Of a stretch of 64,000 nt of DNA, positions 1 through 8,848 are shown piece by piece. The notes beneath the pieces are model-generated. The model searched no databases. It was not told where the DNA came from and saw nothing but the letters and a program-made list of their open reading frames with translations. The first letter of the stretch is position 1. Each line of letters begins with the position of its first letter. Location of the stretch: assembly GCF_900102965.1 (NCBI RefSeq), contig NZ_FNGM01000001.1, positions 726,294-790,293 of the forward strand, in the 5' to 3' direction. The stretch comes from Paenibacillus jilunlii (GTDB taxonomy: Bacteria; Bacillota; Bacilli; Paenibacillales; Paenibacillaceae). Both the position numbers and the translations under genes were made by a program.

Positions 1-102
1 AAACAACGGCAGAAATGCCGTTGTTGAGCCAGGGTGAGGCGGTGTGGCTGGAAACAACGGCAGAAATGCCGTTGTTGAGCCAAGGTGAGGTGATGTGGCT
101 GG
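1..102. repeat. 51-bp tandem repeat, two units, each with a perfect hairpin
   Basis: Two consecutive 51-bp units (1-51 and 52-102) differ at only a few positions. Each holds a perfect 10-bp inverted repeat, arms AACAACGGCA and TGCCGTTGTT, around a GAAA tetraloop, followed by a G/T-rich spacer. The array may continue to the left of the window. Because 51 is divisible by three, an open frame runs through it, but its product is only a repeated peptide and I do not call a gene. A related array lies at 30505-30646. Confidence 0.85.
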
Positions 103-129
103 GTTCTGGCGGGGCAGTTTGCCCCAAAC

Positions 130-336
130 TTATCTGTGTGCCCGATTTTGCTGCAAGGTTTCAGCAATCACCGGGTAACGCAGGTAAAGGACCGTACTCC
201 GGGTAAACCAAGTGAGAGCAAGTCCCGTCCAGATCAGCCATTCCTGGGACATGGAGCCAGGGAGTCCGTCCTGGAATACACACCGGATCAGGAAACGGCC
301 AAGCACAAGAATCACCCAAGCCAGCAAATACTGCAC
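130..336 (-). pseudogene. Possible remnant of a small membrane protein
   Basis: A GTG-initiated frame of 68 residues encodes two hydrophobic segments (about residues 2-20 and 30-50) separated by a short polar loop, ending in a basic tail. It has no convincing ribosome site, and an in-frame stop (358-360) lies just upstream, so no longer protein exists. The arrangement of helices with Arg residues near the membrane faintly recalls the C-terminal half of CcdC/DUF1453 membrane proteins, but I cannot confirm this by eye. It may equally be a chance frame. The neighbouring decayed regulator (615-720) makes general gene decay here plausible. Confidence 0.25.
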
Positions 337-614
337 GGCGTGGGAGCTAACCTGGGATTAGACTGTACAGCCTTCGGTAAATACTTCGGTCAAGAATGCC
401 TGTCATAATCCGATTCCGGCCGGTAACACCGCGGTTGCCGGTAATTCGGCTAGTGTGCCGGAGTCAAGGAATCAGGGCCTTTTTGAATAGTCTGTTTAGC
501 CAATAGGAGGGGCAGAATTAAAAATCCAGCCCGCGTGACCTGTTTTTTGCTGATTTGGCGGGTAATAAAAAAGATTACAAAAACAATGGTAATCATTATA
601 GTCATAACGTTTCA

Positions 615-720
615 GAAGGAACTGTCAAAACCCATGTGCACAGCATTTTGCAAAAAGTTTGACGCGGAGGACTGGACACAAGCAGTGGTTCTCGGCATCC
701 GCATGAAGCTGGTGAATTGA
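615..720 (+). pseudogene. Frameshifted C-terminal fragment of a LuxR/NarL-type response regulator
   Basis: Read in two frames, this stretch encodes the end of a GerE-type HTH: the recognition helix EGTVKTHVHSILQK (615-656), then KFDAEDWTQAVVLGIRMKLV (655-717) and a stop at 718-720. The two halves are out of frame by one base at an A-run (652-656); removing one A would restore a continuous reading through QKFD. Upstream only a short blurred match to the first HTH helix remains, and no receiver domain is present. It is therefore a dead remnant. A hairpin with a T-tract follows at 747-808, consistent with the original terminator. Confidence 0.75.
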
Positions 721-746
721 ATTTGCCAACAAGAGTTGATCACAAT

Positions 747-808
747 AATCCTTTATCTTAAGCGCTTGGCCTCTGGGCCGGGCGAACTCGGGATAGAGGA
801 TTTTTTTT
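747..808 (+). terminator. Rho-independent terminator behind the LuxR remnant
   Basis: AATCCTTTATC (747-757) pairs with GATAGAGGATT near 793-803, one G-T pair included, and runs into eight T residues. It insulates the MFS gene downstream. The following stretch (809-910) is very AT-rich and probably contains the promoter of the MFS gene, but no single -35/-10 pair stands out. Confidence 0.6.
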
Positions 809-923
809 GTGTTCAAAAAACAAACAACTTTGATATTTATCTAATTAAATATAGACAAAATAATAAATAATCTATATATTAATAAACGTAATAATAATTT
901 GTTTATTTTTTGGAGGGATTAAA

Positions 924-2135
924 GTGTTTAGGAACAAGTATGTACGGACGGTTGTGATGTCCAGGGTTTTACTGCAGCTGGGAGTGTGGGTACGCAACTT
1001 TGCCATTCTGCTGTATGTAACGGAAATCACAAATAACGACCCTTTTTATGTATCGCTGATCTCGGTCGTAGAATTTGCGCCAATATTTCTGTTTGCCATT
1101 GTAGGGGGAACCTTCGCTGACCGCTGGCGTCCGAAAAAAACAATGATTCTAAGTGATGCGCTCTCAGCGATATCTGTATTGATTGTGCTGCTGGTCGTTA
1201 TGGGTGGCTCATGGAAAGCCCTGCTGCTGGCAACCTTTGTATCTGCGGTGCTGTCGCAGTTTTCCCAGCCTTCGGCCATGAAGCTTTTCAAGCAGCATGT
1301 GCCGGAAGCACAGCTGCAAGGTGTGATGGCGATGTTCCAGTCTCTTACAGCGTTTTTTATGGTTATTGGACCAGTGCTGGGCGCGTTCATCTATCAGCAT
1401 TACGGAATTGAGGTTTCGCTTATCATCATGGCAGGAATGTTTGCCGGTTCGGCGCTTATTCTCAGTCTGCTGCCTAAGGATGATGCAGGCGAAACGGGAC
1501 TTATCCGCTCTGGGATCTATGCAGAAATCAAGGCAGGTCTAGGCTATGTGCGCGCAAGCAAAGTACTGAAGAATCTGGGGGCAGCTTTTGCTTTTGCCGG
1601 ATTGGCTGCCGGATTGATTCAACCGCTTGGGGTATTCGTGATTATTGAGAATCTGGGAAAAGACAAAAGTTTTCTGCAATGGGTGATGATGGCGAACGGA
1701 GCGGCGATGCTGCTTGGCGGAGCGGTCATTATGGGGATTGGCCGGAAGGTGAAGCCGCAAATGCTGCTGGCCGCAGGCCTGCTCGCGAGTGCCGCCGGTA
1801 CCATCGGGGTCGGCTGGTCACATGATACGGCGCTGACGATCACACTTCAGACGCTGTCGGGATTCTTTTACCCCTGTATCCACATTGGCATCAATACGCT
1901 GATCCTGCAAAATACCGAGACAGCCTATATGGGACGGGTAGGCGGGATTATGGGGCCGATGTTTATGGGGTTTATGGTCATTGGCATGACCCTCGCCGGA
2001 TATCTGAAAGAAGCCTTCTCGCTGTTTGGCGTATTTGCCGGAAGCGGTGTGCTGTTTCTGATCGCCACGCTCGTTCTGCTGCCGCTCCTCAGAAACAGGA
2101 ACAAGCAGACCATTCAGCCCTCATCCCTCTCGTGA
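924..2135 (+). CDS. MFS transporter, probable drug/metabolite exporter
   Basis: This 403-residue integral membrane protein has about twelve hydrophobic segments and belongs to the major facilitator superfamily, most like the MFS_3/DHA3 drug:proton antiporters. The conserved loop between helices 2 and 3 reads GGTFADRWRPKK (about residues 61-72), the A-type MFS motif. The GTG start at 924 is chosen because TGGAGGG (911-917) sits at the right distance. It stands alone, preceded by a remnant and followed by the desaturase promoter, so no substrate can be inferred from context. Export driven by the proton gradient is family knowledge. Confidence 0.8.
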   Translation: MFRNKYVRTVVMSRVLLQLGVWVRNFAILLYVTEITNNDPFYVSLISVVEFAPIFLFAIVGGTFADRWRPKKTMILSDALSAISVLIVLLVVMGGSWKALLLATFVSAVLSQFSQPSAMKLFKQHVPEAQLQGVMAMFQSLTAFFMVIGPVLGAFIYQHYGIEVSLIIMAGMFAGSALILSLLPKDDAGETGLIRSGIYAEIKAGLGYVRASKVLKNLGAAFAFAGLAAGLIQPLGVFVIIENLGKDKSFLQWVMMANGAAMLLGGAVIMGIGRKVKPQMLLAAGLLASAAGTIGVGWSHDTALTITLQTLSGFFYPCIHIGINTLILQNTETAYMGRVGGIMGPMFMGFMVIGMTLAGYLKEAFSLFGVFAGSGVLFLIATLVLLPLLRNRNKQTIQPSSLS

Positions 2136-2153
2136 GTATGACATATGTCATAC
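2136..2153. promoter_or_regulatory. Perfect 18-bp palindrome, putative DesR-binding site
   Basis: GTATGACAT followed by ATGTCATAC forms a perfect inverted repeat beginning immediately after the MFS stop codon and about 45 bp upstream of a TATAAT box whose -35 is poor. In B. subtilis, phosphorylated DesR activates the desaturase gene by binding next to a weak -35 region. The encoded DesR homologue lies 2.4 kb downstream. The assignment rests on position and symmetry; I cannot compare the exact consensus here. Confidence 0.55.
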
Positions 2154-2174
2154 TGTATCGTTGATGTTTGTGCC

Positions 2175-2204
2175 TTACTAGGGTGACATTTCCTCCTCTA
2201 TAAT
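2175..2204 (+). promoter_or_regulatory. Promoter of the desaturase gene
   Basis: A perfect TATAAT occupies 2199-2204. The -35 position holds only TTACTA (2175-2180, 18-bp spacer), a poor match to TTGACA, as expected for an activator-dependent promoter. Transcription would begin near 2211, which places the ATG at 2213 too close to the start point and supports initiation at 2258. Confidence 0.55.
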
Positions 2205-2257
2205 AAAGATAGATGAATGTATCCGTTACGGGGCACATCCAAGGAGGAAACAAGAAG

Positions 2258-3322
2258 ATGACGACCAACCAGACATCCCAGCTCTCCAGCCTGAAAAAAA
2301 GCATGGCTCCCTTTGAAAAAACAAACCAGCGTGCAAGCATTAGACAATTAATCAATACCCTCGTTCCGCTTGTGCTTCTGTGGACGGCTGCTTATTTCAG
2401 CCTGCAGGTATCCTATGGGCTTACGCTTCTATTCGCGGTCCCCGCGGCGGGGTTTGTGATCCGCACGTTTATTATTTTTCATGACTGCTGCCACGGTTCG
2501 TTCTTCAAAAACCGCAAAGCCAATGATATCATCGGCACTATCACGGGAGTCTTGACGCTTGTCCCATACCGCCAGTGGAAGCACAGCCATTCTATCCATC
2601 ATGCCGGGAGCAGCAATCTCGACAAGCGGGGAATCGGCGATATCTGGATTATGACCGTAGAAGAATATATAGCCGCGAAACCATTGAAACGCCTGTACTA
2701 CCGCATATACCGCAATCCGCTGATTATGTTCGGAGTCGGTCCCATCGCCGTTTTCCTGATTCAATACCGGTTCAATGCCAAAGGGGCAAGACGCAAGGAA
2801 CGGATGAATACTTACTTGACGAATGTGTCTATAGCGTTACTTTACAGTACACTGATCTGGGCGATGGGCTGGCAGGCTTTTCTGCTGGTGCAGCTTCCGG
2901 TCGTATTCGTCTCCGGCTTTCTCGGCATCTGGCTGTTCTATGTGCAGCATCAGTTCGAGGATTCCTACTTCGAGCATGAAGAGGAATGGAGTTATGTTTC
3001 AGCCGCGGTAGAAGGAAGCTCGTATTACAAGCTGCCCAAGCTGCTGCAATGGATTACCGGCAACATCGGCTTCCACCATGTCCATCATTTGAGCCCGAAG
3101 GTGCCGAACTATAATCTGGAGCTGGCACATAATGCATCTGAACCGCTGCAGCATGCAACGACCATTACCATCGGAACCAGCCTGAAGGCGCTGCATTTCC
3201 GCTTATGGGATGAAGCGAACAAGGGGTTCGTCGGCTTTAAGGAAATCAAGGCCAGAATGAAGCAGCCGAAGCCGGCAGCGGATGGTCTGAAGGTGATCAA
3301 ACCCGGATTCCAAAGCAAGTAA
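2258..3322 (+). CDS. des: Acyl-lipid fatty acid desaturase (Des family)
   Basis: This 354-residue membrane enzyme introduces a cis double bond into phospholipid acyl chains to restore fluidity after cooling. All three histidine boxes of the di-iron desaturases are visible: HDCCH near residue 75, HSHSIHH near residue 110 and HHVHH near residue 270, interleaved with hydrophobic segments. The start at 2258 follows AAGGAGG (2241-2247); an upstream in-frame ATG at 2213 lies almost on the predicted transcription start. The B. subtilis homologue is a delta-5 desaturase, but regioselectivity cannot be read from sequence. The DesR-like palindrome upstream and desKR downstream fit cold induction. Confidence 0.9.
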   Translation: MTTNQTSQLSSLKKSMAPFEKTNQRASIRQLINTLVPLVLLWTAAYFSLQVSYGLTLLFAVPAAGFVIRTFIIFHDCCHGSFFKNRKANDIIGTITGVLTLVPYRQWKHSHSIHHAGSSNLDKRGIGDIWIMTVEEYIAAKPLKRLYYRIYRNPLIMFGVGPIAVFLIQYRFNAKGARRKERMNTYLTNVSIALLYSTLIWAMGWQAFLLVQLPVVFVSGFLGIWLFYVQHQFEDSYFEHEEEWSYVSAAVEGSSYYKLPKLLQWITGNIGFHHVHHLSPKVPNYNLELAHNASEPLQHATTITIGTSLKALHFRLWDEANKGFVGFKEIKARMKQPKPAADGLKVIKPGFQSK

Positions 3323-3332
3323 TATAGGGTTG

Positions 3333-3386
3333 GAGAAAGAAGCAGCCGGTGAACGTCAATGCCGGCGCTGCTCTTTCTCTTTTTTT
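3333..3386 (+). terminator. Terminator after the desaturase gene
   Basis: GAGAAAGAAGCAGCCGG and the opposing CCGGCGCTGCTCTTTCTC form a long, slightly imperfect stem followed by a run of seven T residues. It separates des from desKR, which has its own weak promoter (TTGCGG at 3395-3400, TAAAAT at 3420-3425). Confidence 0.85.
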
Positions 3387-3461
3387 GCGGGATATTGCGG
3401 GAACCTGAAGGGTTTATGCTAAAATGGGGGTACAATCTTGCTGGCTAAAAGGATGGCTGAC

Positions 3462-4610
3462 ATGCAGAAGTGGCATCATATTTTTCACAAAAGTACGGGT
3501 CTCAGCCCTTATGTATGGGTTGTTTTTTACATTTTGCCGTTTTATTTCATCTTCCGTTCCGCCTCGGTCAACCAAAACCAGTGGGTCTATGGAATCGTTA
3601 TGGTTGCAGTGTTTTTTACCTGTTATGTCCTCTCGTTCAAATCCAAAGGCTGGGTGGTTTACTTCTGGACCAGTGTACAGATTCTTGTCTCGATCACAAT
3701 GACGCTGCTGTTCGGGTATATGTATTTTGCGTTGTTTATTGCATTTTTTATCGGAAATATTCAGAAAAGAGCCGGTTTTTTCACTCTGTATTCGATTCAT
3801 CTGCTGACGACCATTGCTGCGATCAACTATGAGATGATTACCGGAAACCGGGTCTTCATTTCGCAGCTTCCATTCGTGCTGGTGAGCATGATCGCTGTAG
3901 TGCTGCTGCCCGCGACCACCTACAACCGCAATAACCAGGACAAGCTGCAGGGGCAGCTGGAGGATGCCAACAAGCGGATCTCCGAGCTGGTCATAATGGA
4001 GGAGCGGCAGCGGATAGCACGGGATCTGCATGATACGCTGGGACAGAAGCTGTCGCTCATTGGCCTCAAAAGCGATCTGGCCGGCAAATTGATCCACAAA
4101 AATCCGGCGCAGGCTGTGATTGAAATTAACGATGTCCGGCAGACTGCCAGAAGTGCGCTCAAGGAAGTCAGAGAGATGGTTACGCAAATGCGCGGAATCC
4201 GTCTGGAGGATGAGCTGATCCGGATCCGGCAATTGCTGGAGGCGGCAGAGATTGAGTTCCAGCTGGAGGGCAGCCCGAAGCTTGTCAATACCTCGTTAAT
4301 CACAGAGAACGTTCTGAGCATGTGCCTGAAGGAGGCCGTTACCAATGTAGTGAAACACAGCGGAGCGACACTCTGCCAGGTGCGGATTGAACCATCGCGG
4401 ACGGATCTGCTGATCAAGGTCAAAGATAATGGTACCGGGATTGAGGGAAGCAGCCTGTATGACAAGGGGCACGGGCTGCAGGGGATGCGGGAACGGCTCG
4501 AATTCGTAAACGGCAGTATGGATGTCTTGCAGGATCAAGGAACAACGCTCATTATTAGGGTGCCAAATGTTTTTAAGCAGCCGGAACTGGAGGAGGTAAA
4601 GGGGCTATGA
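3462..4610 (+). CDS. desK: Membrane thermosensor histidine kinase DesK
   Basis: DesK detects increased lipid order at low temperature and phosphorylates DesR; at higher temperature it acts as a phosphatase. The N-terminal half has about five hydrophobic segments, then a linker helix, a DHp motif ERQRIARDLHDTLGQK with the phospho-accepting His near residue 190, and a HATPase_c domain with NVVKHS (N box) and GHGLQGMRERL. Identity with B. subtilis DesK is obvious by eye along the whole chain. The ATG at 3462 is preceded by AAAAGGATGG and gives an N-terminus of similar length; a TTG at 3438 behind GGGGG is the alternative. The 3-prime end overlaps desR by four bases. Confidence 0.92.
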   Translation: MQKWHHIFHKSTGLSPYVWVVFYILPFYFIFRSASVNQNQWVYGIVMVAVFFTCYVLSFKSKGWVVYFWTSVQILVSITMTLLFGYMYFALFIAFFIGNIQKRAGFFTLYSIHLLTTIAAINYEMITGNRVFISQLPFVLVSMIAVVLLPATTYNRNNQDKLQGQLEDANKRISELVIMEERQRIARDLHDTLGQKLSLIGLKSDLAGKLIHKNPAQAVIEINDVRQTARSALKEVREMVTQMRGIRLEDELIRIRQLLEAAEIEFQLEGSPKLVNTSLITENVLSMCLKEAVTNVVKHSGATLCQVRIEPSRTDLLIKVKDNGTGIEGSSLYDKGHGLQGMRERLEFVNGSMDVLQDQGTTLIIRVPNVFKQPELEEVKGL

Positions 4611-5209
4611 TTAATATTGTAATCGCTGAGGATCAGCGCATGCTGCTGGGGGCTCTCGCCTCCCTGCTCGACCTGGAGGATGACATGAAGGTTGTGGGCC
4701 GGGCGGGGAACGGGGAGGAGGCCGTCAGGCTGGTGCAGCAGCATCAGCCGGATATTTGCATCATGGATATTGAAATGCCGGCCATGAGCGGCCTCGAAGC
4801 GGCTGAAGCCCTGAAGGATTCAGACTGTAAAATCATGATTCTGACCACCTTCGCCCGGGCGGGTTATTTTGAGCGCGCCGTTAAAGCAGGAGTCGGTGCT
4901 TATCTGCTGAAAGACAGTCCGAGCGAGGAGCTTGCGCTCTCGATCCGCAGTGTGATGGCCGGCAAACGGCTCTATGCTCCAGAGCTGATGGATGAGGCTT
5001 ACAGCGGTGAAGCCAACCCCCTGACCCAGCGGGAGAAGGAAGTGCTGGGGCTGATCGCCGACGGTAAAAATACGAAAGAGATCGCCAGCCAGCTGTATAT
5101 CACAACCGGAACCGTACGCAACTATATTTCGGTTATTCTTGACAAGCTGGATGTCGGCAACCGGATAGAGGCCATCACCCGCTTTAAGGAGAAGGGCTGG
5201 TTTAAATAG
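4607..5209 (+). CDS. desR: Response regulator DesR
   Basis: This 200-residue NarL-family regulator has a receiver domain with the acidic pair ED at residues 8-9, phospho-acceptor Asp54 within CIMDIEMP, a conserved Lys in LLKDSPSEE, and a C-terminal GerE HTH (NPLTQREKEVLGLIADG, then GTVRNYISVILDKL). Phosphorylated DesR dimerises and activates the desaturase gene. Its ATG overlaps the desK stop (ATGA), so the two are translationally coupled. The likely target is the palindrome at 2136-2153. Confidence 0.93.
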   Translation: MINIVIAEDQRMLLGALASLLDLEDDMKVVGRAGNGEEAVRLVQQHQPDICIMDIEMPAMSGLEAAEALKDSDCKIMILTTFARAGYFERAVKAGVGAYLLKDSPSEELALSIRSVMAGKRLYAPELMDEAYSGEANPLTQREKEVLGLIADGKNTKEIASQLYITTGTVRNYISVILDKLDVGNRIEAITRFKEKGWFK

Positions 5210-5232
5210 AAATGTGTATATTGAGGACATGA

Positions 5233-5258
5233 AGAGGCTCTGCGGGAGTCTCTTTTTT
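5233..5258 (+). terminator. Terminator after desKR
   Basis: AGAGGCTC pairs with GAGTCTCT (one G-T pair) around a five-base loop and is followed by six T residues. The remaining 200 bases before the next gene hold no recognisable RNA gene; a TATACT at 5414-5419 could be a -10 box, but its -35 is not convincing. Confidence 0.8.
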
Positions 5259-5467
5259 ATGAATGTCAAGACTATTCCCTTTACAAGACTTTATTCCTGT
5301 TTTTCCCACCTGGGCATCCGCCGGATTGGAACCAGAGAGCATTTTTGCTAAGATAAATGCAAACATGTGATCTTATCCCCGGATTTGGGTAATGAGAAGC
5401 ATGTGCGCTTTTCTATACTTTTATTTCAGCTGTGCGGCCACCTAATACAGTCGGGAGGAAACCTAAT

Positions 5468-6907
5468 TTGCCTGAACTTACAACATCTTATGTAGATTCA
5501 CTCGCACCCAATGCGGCTGCCATCAAGAATGGCCAGGGCCTGGTGCGTAAGAAGAGCTTTGTCAAGCTGCATACCTCTGAGAATGGAGAGCTGCTCTTTG
5601 GACAATGCGCCGGGAGCGGGAAAACCCCTTACGAGTGCTCCGTAGATTTTATTACACCGGATAATCCTGTGTTCCGCTGCACCTGCCCCAGCCGGCAATT
5701 TCCCTGCAAGCACGCATTAGGCCTGCTCTATGCTTACGTGGAAGGACAGCCTTTCACGCCTGCCCCTGTGCCGGAGGATATTTCCTCCAAGCGTGAAAAG
5801 GCGGAGAAACGGGAAGAAAACAAAGCCAAGCAAGCTGCCGAAGGCACGGAGAGCAAGCCCAAGAAGGTCAACAAATCTGCCTTGAAGAAAAAAATCAACG
5901 CACAGCTCGAAGGTCTGGACCTCCTGGAAAAGCTGGTGCTGTCTCTGATCCGCGGCGGCTTGTCCACCATCGACAGCAAAACGATTAAGACCGTTCAGGA
6001 GCATGTGAAGCAGCTGGGCAACTACTATTTATCGGGAGCGCAGACTGAGCTGCGCCGCTTCGCCCTGCTTCTGGGAAAGGGAGAAGACCGGGAAGAAAGC
6101 TATACATATGCCATGGAGCAGCTGACACGGCTTCATGCTTTTATTAAGAAAGCCCGGGTCTATTTGACCACAAGAGCCGGGGACCCCGAGCTTGCCCTCG
6201 ATCATGAATCCACTATCGACGAATGGCTGGGGCATGCCTGGCAGCTGTCTGAGCTGAAGGAATATAGCCTGGTCAAAGAATCCGTTGAACTTCTGCAGCT
6301 GGCATTTTACAGCTACGATGATCCGGCCCGTCAGGAGTACGTGGATCTTGGCTATTGGCTGGAGTTGGCAAGCGGCGAGGTTCACCGCACCGTAAGCTAC
6401 CGCCCTTACAAGGCCGCGAAGCTGATGCGGGAGGAGGACAGCTTTTTTGAGCTGGCACAGATTCCGCTGCTGTACACCTATCCCGGCGATATGAATGTCC
6501 GGGTGCGGTATGAAGAAATGATATCCCGGGCTGTTGAAGATAAAGACCTGGAGCGGGTTGCGGCAAGCGCAAGCCGTTCATATGGAGAAGCGCTTAAGAA
6601 GGTCAAAAATCAGTTGAAAAATCCGCTCAGCGATAAAACGCCTGTCATGCTGCTGCATGCGGCCAGCCTGGGAGTGACGGAGAACGGCCAGTATGTGATC
6701 ACTGATGATGCCGGAGTCCAATTGGTCCTGGGCGACATTCCTTCGCTGCCTCAGGGTACGCTTGAGCTGCTGCCGTTCCTGCCTGCCTCTGTGCTGAAGG
6801 ATTGCTGCGTGCTGGTGATGTTCGAGCATCTTCTGGATCAGGGGCGGCTGGTTGCCCAGCCTTTGACAATTATCCAGGGCGGAGCCATTACCCGGCTTCT
6901 GTACTAG
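5468..6907 (+). CDS. SWIM zinc finger protein, first gene of the MoxR-VWA operon
   Basis: This 479-residue protein opens a five-gene operon. A SWIM zinc finger is plain: Cys71-x-Cys73-x6-Cys80-x-His82 in the context CTCPSRQFPCKH. SWIM domains bind nucleic acid or protein. A highly charged Lys/Glu/Ala linker (about residues 110-150) follows, then a mostly helical region of no recognised fold. A TTG start at 5468 is chosen because GGGAGG lies just upstream (5453-5458); the longer GTG-started frame from 5432 has no ribosome site. SWIM proteins of this type are commonly found beside MoxR and VWA genes, and all five genes here are consecutive. Its exact role is unknown. Confidence 0.85.
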   Translation: MPELTTSYVDSLAPNAAAIKNGQGLVRKKSFVKLHTSENGELLFGQCAGSGKTPYECSVDFITPDNPVFRCTCPSRQFPCKHALGLLYAYVEGQPFTPAPVPEDISSKREKAEKREENKAKQAAEGTESKPKKVNKSALKKKINAQLEGLDLLEKLVLSLIRGGLSTIDSKTIKTVQEHVKQLGNYYLSGAQTELRRFALLLGKGEDREESYTYAMEQLTRLHAFIKKARVYLTTRAGDPELALDHESTIDEWLGHAWQLSELKEYSLVKESVELLQLAFYSYDDPARQEYVDLGYWLELASGEVHRTVSYRPYKAAKLMREEDSFFELAQIPLLYTYPGDMNVRVRYEEMISRAVEDKDLERVAASASRSYGEALKKVKNQLKNPLSDKTPVMLLHAASLGVTENGQYVITDDAGVQLVLGDIPSLPQGTLELLPFLPASVLKDCCVLVMFEHLLDQGRLVAQPLTIIQGGAITRLLY

Positions 6908-6955
6908 CATGCACATACGAATACGTTCTTATATATACCTATAGGGGGACAGCCC

Positions 6956-8809
6956 ATGAGTACAGCATTATTGCAAGAGCTTCATCAAGAAGTCCGAAGA
7001 CTATATATCGCCGGCAGTGACCTGGCCGCAGGAGATTTCCGCCTGAAACGGCTGCTGCCGCAGTTTCAGCAGCTTGGTGAGCGGGCGGCAGTCTTCAAAC
7101 GGCTCGGAGAAGGCATCACCTCTCTGGTGGAACCGGGTGCAGGTGACGGAGCACCTGCCGCAGTGCGGCTGCAGGAGCTGACGCTGCTATTGGAATCGGT
7201 GTTGTATACCCAAGGGGTCAGCGCACCTGATGAAGCTCCCGGTGAACTTCGCAGCCGAAACTTCACTCTCGACACCAGGCTCCCGTACCGGAAGCTGGCC
7301 GCTGTGCGGCAGGCCTTGACCACAACAGGCAGCGGCAGGTATGAGATTGTAATTGAAGCCTTTAAGGATGGCATGTTTCAGGACCTGCGCCTGCTTCCGC
7401 TGGCCATTGCAGCTTTGAATGATCCTTATTCGGAGATCGCCGAATTTGCCATGACCGCCATTCTTCCGTCCTACGGTCCTGCCATCACCGGTTACTTGAT
7501 CGAAACACTCAATCTGGCGGGCGGTAAAAGCGAAGTCCGCAAGCTGAAGGTTATCGCCAAGGCAGGCGGAACGGAAGTGCTCGAAGAGATCTTCAAGGCT
7601 GCTGAAGAGGGCAGCGACGATATCCGGGCAGCAGCGATCGAATGCCTCGGGGGGCATGACGCGTACCTCCCTGTCCTGCTGGAGTGGAGCAAAGACAAGA
7701 AAAAAGTCATCCGTGAAGCGGCATATAAAGCGCTGGCGACAGGCGGATCATCACAAGGCGAAGACCGGCTGTATGAAGCCTTTGCAGCGAAGAAGGACCG
7801 GGAGCTGGTGGCGGATGCTCTGGCATATAGTTCTTCTGCACCGCTTATGGAGAGGCTGTCCGCTCTATATATGCAGGAGCTTCGTGAAGCTCCGCAGAAA
7901 AATGAGGACAAGAAAAAGACGGAACAGGTGTGGAACAGTATCCGGCCGTTTACGACCGTGTTATCCGGGCAGCAGAATCCGCTGCTGGATGAGCTATACA
8001 GCTATGTGATCCAGGATCATGGGCGCTTTTCGTCCCTGGGCTTCACGACTGTAATGAATGAAGCGGCTTGGTACAAACAGAGAGCAGGTACGGAAGCAGC
8101 CTTTGAAGAGCTGCAGCACCTGGAAAAACTCGACTCCCGCTATTTTCCTCACTTATTCCGGGCAGCACAACAGCTGATGTCAGCGGAGGAGCTGTACAAG
8201 CAGTTTGGCGGTACGCTGATTAACAAGCTCAAAGCTGTTGTCACCAAGGATTCTGCGCAGCGTAATAAACTGCTTATGGATACGATCAAAGAGCAGGTTA
8301 TGAATGCAGAGGAGATATGGTATGACGCAGCCTGGGATCCGCAGAGGGACCGGCAGTATCGTGAAACGGCTATGCTTGCTCCTGATAAAATTGCAGCAGC
8401 CTGGGACCCGCGCTGGCTGGATTTGTTCATTCACAGGGATGTGCCGGAGCTGGTATGCGCCTTTGCCCGTCCGGACCACGCGGAATCCCGCCGCTATCTG
8501 CTGAACAAGCTGAGCGGGCAGAAGGAATTGCAGCGGATGCTGCGGAATCATGACGTTCTTCCGAACCTATTTACGGGGCTTGCGCGGTCGGGAATGCCGG
8601 ACCATGATCTGCATGAACTGCTGATATCCGTACTGGAGAATGGAAAGAGCTATCTTCCCTACAGATTTGATTATTTTCTGTTCCAGCTTATGCTGGGTTT
8701 TCCGGCAAGCTACCACAGCCGGCTGGAGGCCCTTGTTCCTAATCAAAGATATTACGAAAGCCGGGCTCAGCTGGAATATGTGATCCATCATCTTAAGGGT
8801 CAGGAATAA
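6956..8809 (+). CDS. HEAT-like helical repeat protein of the MoxR-VWA operon
   Basis: This 617-residue soluble protein is almost wholly alpha-helical. HEAT-like repeats can be seen around residues 140-300, for example helices ending in EIAEFAMTAI, DIRAAAIECLGG and VIREAAYKALA, each about 35-40 residues apart. HEAT repeats are scaffolds for protein-protein contacts. No catalytic motif was seen. The ATG follows AGGGGGAC and starts 48 bases after the SWIM gene; the MoxR gene begins 39 bases after its stop. It probably bridges the SWIM protein and the AAA+ ATPase, which is inference from gene order. Confidence 0.75.
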   Translation: MSTALLQELHQEVRRLYIAGSDLAAGDFRLKRLLPQFQQLGERAAVFKRLGEGITSLVEPGAGDGAPAAVRLQELTLLLESVLYTQGVSAPDEAPGELRSRNFTLDTRLPYRKLAAVRQALTTTGSGRYEIVIEAFKDGMFQDLRLLPLAIAALNDPYSEIAEFAMTAILPSYGPAITGYLIETLNLAGGKSEVRKLKVIAKAGGTEVLEEIFKAAEEGSDDIRAAAIECLGGHDAYLPVLLEWSKDKKKVIREAAYKALATGGSSQGEDRLYEAFAAKKDRELVADALAYSSSAPLMERLSALYMQELREAPQKNEDKKKTEQVWNSIRPFTTVLSGQQNPLLDELYSYVIQDHGRFSSLGFTTVMNEAAWYKQRAGTEAAFEELQHLEKLDSRYFPHLFRAAQQLMSAEELYKQFGGTLINKLKAVVTKDSAQRNKLLMDTIKEQVMNAEEIWYDAAWDPQRDRQYRETAMLAPDKIAAAWDPRWLDLFIHRDVPELVCAFARPDHAESRRYLLNKLSGQKELQRMLRNHDVLPNLFTGLARSGMPDHDLHELLISVLENGKSYLPYRFDYFLFQLMLGFPASYHSRLEALVPNQRYYESRAQLEYVIHHLKGQE

Positions 8810-8848
8810 ATATTAATGAAGAGTGATCTGTTCAAAGGAGAGATGTCC

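Noticed and set aside
1-102. CRISPR array
   Set aside because: Units are contiguous 51-bp tandem copies with near-identical spacers, and no cas gene is present; the same holds at 30505-30646.
15-206. Open frame running through the 51-bp repeats
   Set aside because: It exists because 51 is a multiple of three; the product is a repeated peptide with no ribosome site.
5414-5419. TATACT as -10 of the MoxR-VWA operon
   Set aside because: No acceptable -35 element lies 16-18 bp upstream, so a promoter is not claimed.
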